From positions 17,435 to 81,434 of IMG/VR virus record IMGVR_UViG_3300025151_000024: a stretch of 64,000 nt of DNA. The stretch is one strand, 5' to 3'. The notes beneath the pieces are model-generated. The model was not told the origin of the DNA, ran no database searches, and saw only the letters and a list, made by a program, of their open reading frames with translations. The position numbers and the translations under genes were made by a program. The first letter of the stretch is position 1. Each line of letters opens with the position of its first letter. Shown here piece after piece: positions 57,975 through 63,943 of the stretch. This stretch comes from a virus.

Positions 57975-58688
57975 TCAACTGGACAATAAATCAAGCATGG
58001 TTACTTCCACATTCCACCCAATTCTTGTAGCCATAAAGGAACGTTTTGTTCTAATACCTGCTTTTTGTAATCTAATTAAGTCATCACGAAATGGGTCGAA
58101 AATCTTGTGTTCCCCAATTCTTCCCTGTTGCCAAAGCATTGCAGCGTTCTCATCGAAAAATCGGTCTGCTTTATTCCCAACTAACATGATAACTTTAGGA
58201 GAATATCTTTTACCTCGCCATCTACTTTTTAGGGTTCGGTAGCGATAATTTCTTTTAATCAAAGTATCAACTAAGAATTTGAAGCCCGCAACTTGCTCAA
58301 CTCCTTCCATACCTCCTTTAAAAGCCCGGTCGTCAAACATATAGACAACAGCCTCAACTTGGCGAGATACCATATCTTCAACCCATAAATTCCAATATCT
58401 CTCTTGACCACCAATATCTGCTGAATTTACAACTCTTTTTTCACCCTTCCAATGAACTCGTTTTTTAGTAGCCCTCGGTAAAATGTATCTAGTTAGAATT
58501 TTGAAATGCTCTGTTCTTTCATCTTCTGAAATTTCCTCCATTTCACCCGGAGTAGTAAGATAACTGTCTAAAGTTGTTTTACCAACCATACTTGTCCCAT
58601 AAACAGCAACTGACCTCGGTTTCCAAGAATTATAGAGATTCTGACCCCAAAGGGCTGCACCAATGAGTACACTGCCCGTCATGGACAT
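57975..58688 (-). CDS. Arf-like small GTPase
   Basis: 237 residues. P-loop GTSMVGKT (31-38), switch II DIGGQERYWNLW (91-102, the DxGGQ form of Arf and SRbeta rather than DTAGQ of Ras), NKAD (172-175) for guanine specificity, and a late ATRIGWNVE like the G5 region. Residues 1-22 (MSMTGSVLIGAALWGQNLYN) are hydrophobic/amphipathic, like the membrane-binding N-terminal helix of Arf. A Lys/Arg-rich insert sits near 145-165. It lies between two membrane-protein genes and an AbrB-like gene. Substrate and effector are unknown. GTPase folding is likely; membrane switching is inferred. Confidence 0.8.
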   Translation of the reverse strand: MSMTGSVLIGAALWGQNLYNSWKPRSVAVYGTSMVGKTTLDSYLTTPGEMEEISEDERTEHFKILTRYILPRATKKRVHWKGEKRVVNSADIGGQERYWNLWVEDMVSRQVEAVVYMFDDRAFKGGMEGVEQVAGFKFLVDTLIKRNYRYRTLKSRWRGKRYSPKVIMLVGNKADRFFDENAAMLWQQGRIGEHKIFDPFRDDLIRLQKAGIRTKRSFMATRIGWNVEVTMLDLLSS

Positions 58689-58692
58689 AATA

Positions 58693-58950
58693 TCAACTCA
58701 CTAAGTCTACTAACCAATTACCAAAATCTGCTACTTGCTGGAAAAACCACTCAACTGTCATAGACCAAAGAGAAACATCGTAATATAATTCAGTAGCACT
58801 AACAGTAAGAACAGACGCTACACTGACAATTATTGTTCTAACCCAACCATAACCCCATTCGTAGACGTTATCTACAGTATTTGCTAAGTGCATAGCACGT
58901 AGCGTTTCTTCAACGGAGTCGTCTTTTGGTGTTTTGAAAATCTTCCCCAT
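58693..58950 (-). CDS. Small membrane protein next to GTPase
   Basis: 85 residues from ATG 58950; an in-frame TTG at 58956 overlaps the upstream stop. CGTGATTGAGC before the ATG supports the ATG. Residues about 33-53 (WVRTIIVSVASVLTVSATEL) form a membrane segment. A second, weaker segment near 60-84 has two Trp-rich stretches (WSMTVEWFFQQV, FGNWLVDLV). It is followed within 5 nt by the GTPase gene, so a shared membrane complex is plausible. Confidence 0.6.
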   Translation of the reverse strand: MGKIFKTPKDDSVEETLRAMHLANTVDNVYEWGYGWVRTIIVSVASVLTVSATELYYDVSLWSMTVEWFFQQVADFGNWLVDLVS

Positions 58951-58952
58951 GC

Positions 58953-59621
58953 TCAATCACGATTCTTGCTATATCTCAAGTCAGGTGTGCCATCTTTTTT
59001 CAATGGTATGTCTGAAAGTTCGTCAGCCATGTTGTTTAATTCGCTAACTCCAAGTGACTTCGACTCAGTAACTTTGGCTTTGTGAACAGGTGTATTGTTA
59101 GGTGTGCTAGAAACTGGATTTTGCAAAGCCCATTGGTATGCCTCTTCGTTAGTTGAAACCAAAGATGGGTTTAGAGTGGAATGGTAATCTAAACCTAGAT
59201 TTGATTGGTTATTGATATCCCTCATGCTCGGACTAAATGAACTAGGTACTTGGTCAGGATTCTGTTCCATCCATCTAAGTTCTTTTTCTAATTCTAATTC
59301 TTGCCTTCTCAATTCCATATCAGAACGGCGTTGGTCAAATGTAACCTGAATATTTTTGAACCGATTTTGCTGTTGCCTTTGGAATTCTGTTATTCTTGCC
59401 CTTTCTCTTAGATTTCTTTCAAAGAACATCTTAAACAAGTAATAAGCCAGTCCTTGAACAGCGAAAGCCCCCATAGCGTAATTCACTCCGTTCATCCACG
59501 TTTCATCGTTTACTAACCACAGTCTACTATCGAAAATAGCAACTGCTACACCTATCAATGCTGATTGGCTTATGATAAGCCCCATCAGCCTAATTTCTGA
59601 GTCGTTGTTATCGCCCTGCAT
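58953..59621 (-). CDS. Two-pass membrane protein with cytoplasmic coiled coil
   Basis: 222 residues. Membrane segments at about 11-30 (LMGLIISQSALIGVAVAIF) and 43-63 (MNGVNYAMGAFAVQGLAYYL) are followed by a long charged helix (RERARITEFQRQQQNRFKNI to KELRWMEQ), likely a coiled coil, and a polar tail. It overlaps the next small membrane gene. It is the first gene after the 81-nt palindrome. Such a layout fits a membrane anchor for the adjacent GTPase, but this is inference. Confidence 0.6.
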   Translation of the reverse strand: MQGDNNDSEIRLMGLIISQSALIGVAVAIFDSRLWLVNDETWMNGVNYAMGAFAVQGLAYYLFKMFFERNLRERARITEFQRQQQNRFKNIQVTFDQRRSDMELRRQELELEKELRWMEQNPDQVPSSFSPSMRDINNQSNLGLDYHSTLNPSLVSTNEEAYQWALQNPVSSTPNNTPVHKAKVTESKSLGVSELNNMADELSDIPLKKDGTPDLRYSKNRD

Positions 59622-59663
59622 ACTTTGACCTCGACTGAGGCCACCGAAGGGGTCATCATAAAG

Positions 59664-59677
59664 GTTCTGAACAGAAC
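59664..59677 (-). repeat. GTTCTG-AA-CAGAAC inverted repeat in leader
   Basis: A perfect 6-bp inverted repeat with a 2-nt spacer, in the leader between the 81-nt palindrome and the ATG at 59621. A second short CCTC/GAGG hairpin lies nearer the gene. It may be an operator or mRNA structure. Confidence 0.35.
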
Positions 59678-59687
59678 TCTAGCAAAG

Positions 59688-59768
59688 AATCCAATAATCC
59701 GATGTATAGTATATACATAAGATATAATATATATGTAAAGTCTATACTATACATTAGACAATTGGATT
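59688..59768. repeat. 81-nt near-perfect palindrome in intergenic region
   Basis: A symmetric structure centred on 59728: 32 of the 40 pairs match by my count. Outer arms AATCCAAT/ATTGGATT are perfect, and ATGTATAGTATA/TATACTATACAT is a perfect 12-bp block at 59702-59713 and 59743-59754. The AT-rich core could host TATA boxes on either strand. It ends 2 nt from the stop of the upstream gene and lies 67-147 nt before the ATG at 59621. Dimer operator, promoter, termination or packaging site are all possible. Confidence 0.7.
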
Positions 59769-59769
59769 A

Positions 59770-60447
59770 TTACCTTCTGAGAGTTCCACGGTCTTTGAAA
59801 TGCCTAGCCCGGTTTGCGTGTTCACTCTCAAGAGTTAATTTACCACCTTGGGTATGACTCACATCCATATGGTCACCTGACCCATAGATGCCCCTGCGTC
59901 GTCTCTCACGATTGAGTTCCTCTCGATATTTTACTCGTTCCGGGCTAGACTCGTATTTCTTGTCGTATTCCAATTTATGCCGCTTGGCTTCAGGGGATTT
60001 ACGTTCTTTAAGAAAATCAAATGCTTTCTGAAATTCTGTTAATGATGTTTGAGTTGTAGAAGTGTCAGCAGGTTTAGGTGTTGGTTGTGAAACCGGCTTC
60101 TTGAACCACTTATCGGCAGTAAGTGGGCTGATAGTAGCACCTTGAGTTAAAGATGAAGGTAGTTTTTGTTGTTGTTTCACAATAGTGGGTTTTCCACCGA
60201 CACCTTGCTTCTTTGCTCTCTTTCTTTTTGTGGCCGCTTGTTTTTGCCCAGCACTCATTGAACCTGAAGTTTTAGGAGTTTTACTACTGACTTTAACAGA
60301 AGGTCTACACTTTGGGTATCCTTTACTGGATGTTTTCGCTTCACTTCTCCCACAAGGTGGATGTTTTCCATCCTTATCTTTTCTAGATACATCTACCCAC
60401 TTTTCTTTGAACCAACGATTAAGATTCTTGACAAGTATTTCTGTCAC
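59770..60447 (-). CDS. Basic protein with HNH-like C-terminus
   Basis: 225 residues. The N-terminal half is a basic Cys-containing module (KWVDVSRKDKDGKHPPCGRS, then YPKCRPSVKVSSKTPKTSGS) common in marine phage ORFs. After a Pro/Gln linker, TEFQKAFDFLKERK resembles the tag motif. The C-terminus (SPERVKYREELNRERRRRGI, GSGDHMDVSHTQGGKLTLES, ANRARH) has the spacing of HNH-like nucleases (D-x-SH, then N). It starts in the ATG/TAA junction of the upstream gene. Nuclease function is inferred. Confidence 0.6.
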   Translation of the reverse strand: MTEILVKNLNRWFKEKWVDVSRKDKDGKHPPCGRSEAKTSSKGYPKCRPSVKVSSKTPKTSGSMSAGQKQAATKRKRAKKQGVGGKPTIVKQQQKLPSSLTQGATISPLTADKWFKKPVSQPTPKPADTSTTQTSLTEFQKAFDFLKERKSPEAKRHKLEYDKKYESSPERVKYREELNRERRRRGIYGSGDHMDVSHTQGGKLTLESEHANRARHFKDRGTLRR

Positions 60448-60659
60448 TACTCATCACCGACCCAAGCATCGCAAACATGGTCGGCTCTACAGTTAAAATC
60501 GTACATCTTACAATAACCAGTTTCAGGGTCTTTAGTAGCAGAAGCATCCCAAACTTTACAGTTTCCGCAATTTTTTGAGCCTGATGCTTTACGATAATTA
60601 GGTGCATCCTCTTTACCTTTGAGAAGATTCCACGCCTTTGTTATTGCTACGTGGGTCAT
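60447..60659 (-). CDS. Tag-bearing Cys-rich small protein
   Basis: 70 residues from ATG 60659 (ATGA overlap with the upstream stop). MTHVAITKAWNLLKGK carries the tag motif. It is followed by CGNCKVWD, GYCKMYDFNCRADHVCDAWV, a cysteine layout like small iron-sulfur (HiPIP-like) or zinc proteins of phages. Probably metal-binding; partner unknown. Confidence 0.6.
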   Translation of the reverse strand: MTHVAITKAWNLLKGKEDAPNYRKASGSKNCGNCKVWDASATKDPETGYCKMYDFNCRADHVCDAWVGDE

Positions 60660-60847
60660 TTCTTCTTTTTCCCCCTGAATTTCCCACGACAATACTGAAC
60701 CGCCCACCCATTTGCATAAGCAGATGGATAAACTTTGAATTTTCTTTTAGCAGCGGCTTTACCTTCAGGGCACAATTTTTTGTACAAACCATCCCATACG
60801 GTATCCATTGCGTGGCAATGGCCGCATTCACAAGTCATTTTCACCAC
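60656..60847 (-). CDS. Small Cys/Lys-rich protein, KRKFKVYPSAYANGWAV type
   Basis: 63 residues from GTG 60847; an ATG at 60838 is an alternative start. An N-terminal CECGHC cluster precedes KLCPEGKAAAKRKFKVYPSA and YANGWAVQYCRGK, a motif common in marine-phage small basic proteins. It is encoded beside the basic HNH-like protein. Probably nucleic-acid binding or a virion protein; no function assigned. Confidence 0.55.
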   Translation of the reverse strand: MVKMTCECGHCHAMDTVWDGLYKKLCPEGKAAAKRKFKVYPSAYANGWAVQYCRGKFRGKKKK

Positions 60848-60848
60848 A

Positions 60849-61292
60849 TCATTGTGTCTTCAAAATAGACCATGCAAAGTCAAAAGCCTCAGACCTTAGT
60901 ATAGTTGGGGCAGCAGAACCAGTTTCAAAGTCATCATCATCCGAAGAAGAGCCAAATGCCCGCAATTGACTCCTAACTGCAGGTCTTGGTGCAAAAATTC
61001 GCCTTCCTCTCTCCAAGGATGCAGCCTCTCGTGCCGCTCTTTGCCTTTCTAATTCTCTCTGTCTAGACAAAGCCCCACCCGGAGTCGGCATTCTACCGAC
61101 TCTTGCTCTTTCAGCAGCATAATCAGGAGAAAGTGTGGCAGTACCTTCAGGCATTTCACCTAAATGGGATAGAGTTTCCATTTTTTCCTTTTTATCTTTA
61201 TCAGGAGTAGCAGTTTCTGTAGGCTTTTTTGGGCTAGGTTTAGTTACTGAAATGACTAAGGCCATTCCGGGCTTTTTCTTATCTTCAGGCAT
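60849..61292 (-). CDS. Charged protein with tag motif at its C-terminus
   Basis: 147 residues from ATG 61292, overlapping the upstream stop. The body is Lys/Arg/Glu-rich with no fold recognised. It ends LRSEAFDFAWSILKTQ, the F-x-x-A-W-x-x-L-K motif, here placed at the very C-terminus instead of the N-terminus. This supports the motif being a portable linear element. Confidence 0.5.
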   Translation of the reverse strand: MPEDKKKPGMALVISVTKPSPKKPTETATPDKDKKEKMETLSHLGEMPEGTATLSPDYAAERARVGRMPTPGGALSRQRELERQRAAREAASLERGRRIFAPRPAVRSQLRAFGSSSDDDDFETGSAAPTILRSEAFDFAWSILKTQ

Positions 61293-61554
61293 TGCGGTCA
61301 CGCTCCATCATTAATCTTGCAAGTTGAGACATTTTATCTTTCTTTTTCTCTTCTTCATCTTTAATTTCAGGTTTTTCGGTTTGACCGGGGTCGGATTCTG
61401 ACCTTCTTCTAGCGACAGCCATCCTTTCAGCAGCAGAAGTGCCCGGTGGGAAATCGGATTCACGAAGTTCTTTAGGGTCACGATAAGGGTCATCAACTTC
61501 GTCATACCATGCTTTTTTCAAAGAATTCCATGCTAAATCGAATGCTGCTGTCAT
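61285..61554 (-). CDS. Tag-bearing small charged protein
   Basis: 89 residues. MTAAFDLAWNSLKKAWYDEV opens with the tag motif, followed by acidic and Arg/Lys-rich stretches with a possible helical C-terminus (KMSQLARLMMERDRNA). It overlaps upstream (ATGA) and downstream genes. No family was recognised. Confidence 0.5.
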   Translation of the reverse strand: MTAAFDLAWNSLKKAWYDEVDDPYRDPKELRESDFPPGTSAAERMAVARRRSESDPGQTEKPEIKDEEEKKKDKMSQLARLMMERDRNA

Positions 61555-61790
61555 CGTTGTCTTGCCACCCTTACTAATCCTGTTTGTCTCCTCATTTTTG
61601 GTCTAACTGCTCCTCTCGCCAAGTCCCGCTTGTACTTCGCTTTGGCTTTCTTGGTTTTAACCTTTCTCGCCATCCTTTGAACTTTGGCTCGTGCTACCTT
61701 TTTTGGTCGCTGAGAAACATAAGATTCTTTCTTGTATCCGAATTGACCTTTCAAAAGGTCATAACAAAGAGAGAACTCTTCTCCGCTCAT
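61551..61790 (-). CDS. Basic tag-bearing protein at the operon start
   Basis: 79 residues. MSGEEFSLCYDLLKGQFGYK is a degenerate form of the tag; the rest is about one-third Lys/Arg (KVARAKVQRMARKVKTKKAK). It is probably nucleic-acid binding or packaged. It is the first gene of the long minus block, divergent from the plus-strand gene at 61850 with a 59-bp gap. No strong ribosome binding site or TATA box was found in that gap. Confidence 0.5.
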   Translation of the reverse strand: MSGEEFSLCYDLLKGQFGYKKESYVSQRPKKVARAKVQRMARKVKTKKAKAKYKRDLARGAVRPKMRRQTGLVRVARQR

Positions 61791-61849
61791 ACAGAACGAG
61801 CCGAAGGAAAAACGGTAAGTTCTTAGATTTCTCCCTTCTTCGACAGGTC

Positions 61850-62209
61850 ATGAGCAAGGTGTTGGTGCTGAAAGCCGCCCCAGCACTAGCCCTTGCCGCC
61901 CCAGCAGCAACAGGTGGAGCGATGACTACTACTGGGGCAGCAACAGGCGCAGCGCGAATTGGTGTTGGAGCGGGTGCTGGTGCAACAGCAGGGTCGAAAG
62001 GCGCTGGCGGTTTAATTGGAATTTTGAATAAACCAAAAGAAGCGGCTTCATCTGCTCTTTCAAGGACAATGAAAGAAACTCCTTTTGGAAATGAGCAACA
62101 AATGGCTCAAAAAGAAGCAGAAAATAGGGCAGCGTACCAACGATTAGCCGGTGAATCCCGCCAATTAATGCGAGAAGGGGCTAATATTAACACCACGCAA
62201 TTTTCGTGA
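61850..62209 (+). CDS. Plus-strand Ala/Gly-rich protein with MSKVLVLK N-terminus
   Basis: 119 residues from ATG 61850, with AGGT just upstream. It begins MSKVLVLKAAPALALAAPAA, matching the opening of the 248-residue protein near TerL, followed by a Gly/Ala-rich hydrophobic region and a charged C-terminal helix. It runs opposite to its neighbours, and its last 45 nt overlap the HMG-CoA-lyase-like gene. Possibly a virion or membrane protein. Confidence 0.5.
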   Translation: MSKVLVLKAAPALALAAPAATGGAMTTTGAATGAARIGVGAGAGATAGSKGAGGLIGILNKPKEAASSALSRTMKETPFGNEQQMAQKEAENRAAYQRLAGESRQLMREGANINTTQFS

Positions 62210-63097
62210 GATGTATCTTCTTGCTCTTTCTGCAAGTGGAATTTTAATTACTGATTGCAAATAAACTTCAGCAGCCTCTAATTTTGCATTGTCTATCTTT
62301 TGCTCAAGTGGAATACCGTAGTCATTCGCCCAGTCTACTGCAAATTGAGTAGACAAGTTTCCAAAACTTCCCGGCACGAATGGGCAACCGCCCAGCCCGC
62401 CAACACTACAATCGAACTCTCTAACACCGGAAAGATAGGCGGCATTGAGTAAATCTTCAAATCCAACACGTTTTGCTGATGGTTTGTGAAAGTGAACAGC
62501 AACATTATCGAATACAGTTTTTGCTAACTTAATTTTTTCAACTGCAATTTTTGGAGTTGCGGAGCCATCGGTGTCTGCGAGCACGACTGTGCCTACTTTT
62601 CCACTGCACCAGTTTAAAATTTCAATAAATGAAGCATCATCATAGTCTTCAAACGGGCTAGAAAAGGCACAACTGATGTAAGCCCGAATGAAAGAAGGCG
62701 GCATTCCTAGAATTGTTTCTTCATATCTCTCAAAAATTCGGTCTAATGACGGTGTTCCTAGATTTCGGGCATTAAATTCACCGGAAGGAGAAAAATAGAT
62801 GTTGTAATATTCTATTTCGGTTTCTAAACCACGCTCTAATCCTTCTCGATTGGGTACTAAAGCCGCAATTTCGGGCACAATATCGAGATTTTCAACAAGT
62901 TTAGTAAAAACCACGTCTGTATCTCTCATTTGTGGTACGAGGGCTGGGTGAACGAAACTACCAATCTCAATTTTATCTAACCCAGCCTTGATTAGCATCT
63001 CCGCTAAGGCTACTTTTTGGTCCGTAGTGACCTCTTTTTCGATTGTTTGAAGGCCATCCCTCATTCCTACTTCGTAAAGTCGGATTGAGTCAGCCAT
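62165..63097 (-). CDS. HMG-CoA lyase-like (DRE-TIM) metalloenzyme
   Basis: 310 residues from ATG 63097. Signature elements align with human HMG-CoA lyase: GMRDGLQ (Arg13/Asp14), KIEIGSFV (Glu44), FSPSGEFNA, ISCAFSSPFE, LADTDG (Asp175), VHFH (His202/His204), GGLGGCPF (Cys238) and GN (Asn247). Spacings match (offset about 28-31). The HCHDTYG loop is instead HFHKPSAKR, so substrate specificity may differ. The family cleaves HMG-CoA to acetyl-CoA and acetoacetate. In a virus this would be an unusual metabolic gene; it sits downstream of the tag-bearing 63111-63290 gene. Confidence 0.85.
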   Translation of the reverse strand: MADSIRLYEVGMRDGLQTIEKEVTTDQKVALAEMLIKAGLDKIEIGSFVHPALVPQMRDTDVVFTKLVENLDIVPEIAALVPNREGLERGLETEIEYYNIYFSPSGEFNARNLGTPSLDRIFERYEETILGMPPSFIRAYISCAFSSPFEDYDDASFIEILNWCSGKVGTVVLADTDGSATPKIAVEKIKLAKTVFDNVAVHFHKPSAKRVGFEDLLNAAYLSGVREFDCSVGGLGGCPFVPGSFGNLSTQFAVDWANDYGIPLEQKIDNAKLEAAEVYLQSVIKIPLAERARRYISRKLRGVNISPFSH

Positions 63098-63110
63098 GTA
63101 ACCCCGGAAG

Positions 63111-63290
63111 TTACCTTTGCAAATCAACATATCGGGCGAAAAGCATCTCTGCTTCCTCTTGTAGAGCAACGTCTCCGCTGTTCATCATTTTCACTAGGGT
63201 AGTGAAGATAGTATTCTTCTCTTCCAAAGAAAACGTTAGACCCGATGGCTGTGTTTTAAGCAAAAGCCATGCCTCATTAAAAGCGGTCAT
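63111..63290 (-). CDS. Tag-bearing small protein upstream of HMGL-like gene
   Basis: 59 residues from ATG 63290. MTAFNEAWLLLKTQPSGLTF is the clearest copy of the tag; the rest is helical (LVKMMNSGDVALQEEAEMLF). A TATA box 25 nt upstream indicates a leaderless start. It heads a two-gene unit with the HMG-CoA-lyase-like gene, 13 nt apart. Confidence 0.6.
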   Translation of the reverse strand: MTAFNEAWLLLKTQPSGLTFSLEEKNTIFTTLVKMMNSGDVALQEEAEMLFARYVDLQR

Positions 63291-63310
63291 CAGTAAAAAC
63301 CCCACACATG

Positions 63311-63319
63311 ATATATAAA
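63311..63319 (-). promoter_or_regulatory. Archaeal TATA box
   Basis: Minus-strand TTTATATAT is centred 25 nt before the ATG at 63290, the usual TATA to start distance. The transcript should begin at or near the ATG (leaderless). The same AT-rich stretch read on the plus strand (TATATAAAT) could also serve the plus-strand ORF at 63362. Confidence 0.6.
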
Positions 63320-63331
63320 TAAACCCTTCTT

Positions 63332-63358
63332 AGCCTCGACATTATGATATCCGAGGCT
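63332..63358 (+). promoter_or_regulatory. AGCCTCG / CGAGGCT inverted repeat
   Basis: A perfect 7-bp inverted repeat with a 13-nt spacer between the TATA region and the small plus-strand ORF. It could be an operator or an mRNA hairpin in the leader. Confidence 0.45.
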
Positions 63359-63361
63359 TTC

Positions 63362-63484
63362 ATGGGGTTAATTATGGGGTCAATCAAAAAACAACTGTGG
63401 GATTTATCACAGTGGATTTTAGTGATTGGAGTTTCGATTTCACTGTACTTTATCGAAGATTCTATCTTCGTATTTTTATCTTAG
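63362..63484 (+). CDS. 40-residue membrane protein
   Basis: ATG 63362 (or ATG 63374) to TAG 63484. Residues about 15-32 (LSQWILVIGVSISLYFIE) form one membrane helix, followed by a second hydrophobic stretch. A weak GAGG sits before the first ATG and GGGG before the second. It converges on the GNAT-like gene, overlapping its last 23 nt. Small but coherent; not certain. Confidence 0.45.
   Translation: MGLIMGSIKKQLWDLSQWILVIGVSISLYFIEDSIFVFLS
63454..63480 (+). terminator. Hairpin followed by T-rich tract
   Basis: CGAAGAT-TCT-ATCTTCG is a perfect 7-bp stem with a 3-nt loop, followed by TATTTTTATC on the plus strand. It lies at the 3' end of the small plus-strand ORF and near the end of the convergent GNAT-like gene. 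It looks like an intrinsic-type terminator. Confidence 0.4.
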
Positions 63485-63932
63485 GTGGCTTGTACAAACC
63501 CCTTCTCCAGTTCGGGTCTTGTTTCCAGTCCGGTTTTTCTGCACCAGTCTTTTCTCTACGAGCATCCCAAAATTTTTCGGCGGCTTCAGATTGAGCGACC
63601 GCCTCATCTGCAACTGGTAAACCTGTGACTTTTTCGGCATGGTCGTACATATCGGTTGCAATACCTCCTCTCCTGAAAGCAGGTTTCACTTGGGCAGTAC
63701 GTGGAACTAATTTATCTTCATGAACGTAAAAACTGGCAGTTCCATAGTTCATTGGTTTTTGGTCATAAGCCTCTAACCCTTGAGTTGCCGATATGTTTAA
63801 CACAGCAGGACCATGCTCATTTCTTGGAATAATGGAATGCTGCATATAGAATTCTTCAGGGTCGCCATAGTATGGGAAATCAGGCTTTGGCGGCATCTTG
63901 AGCAAGGCCCACGCTTGGTTGAAGGGGGTCAC
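63462..63932 (-). CDS. GNAT-like acetyltransferase with N-terminal tag
   Basis: 156 residues from GTG 63932, chosen because GAGGTGA lies 6 nt upstream. MTPFNQAWALLKMPPKPDFP opens with the tag motif. The core has VKPAFRRGGIATDMYDHAEK, a GNAT motif A (R-x-G-[GA]), followed by a KFWDARR stretch as in GNAT enzymes found in phage genomes. It probably acetylates a protein or small molecule. The C-terminus is basic (LYKPPKIKIRR). Confidence 0.65.
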   Translation of the reverse strand: MTPFNQAWALLKMPPKPDFPYYGDPEEFYMQHSIIPRNEHGPAVLNISATQGLEAYDQKPMNYGTASFYVHEDKLVPRTAQVKPAFRRGGIATDMYDHAEKVTGLPVADEAVAQSEAAEKFWDARREKTGAEKPDWKQDPNWRRGLYKPPKIKIRR

Positions 63933-63943
63933 GATTTTTCACC

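Noticed and set aside
63098-63169. N-terminal extension of the HMG-CoA-lyase-like gene
   Set aside because: The extension is unlike the family, and overlaps the upstream gene; MADSIRLYEVG aligns with the family start.
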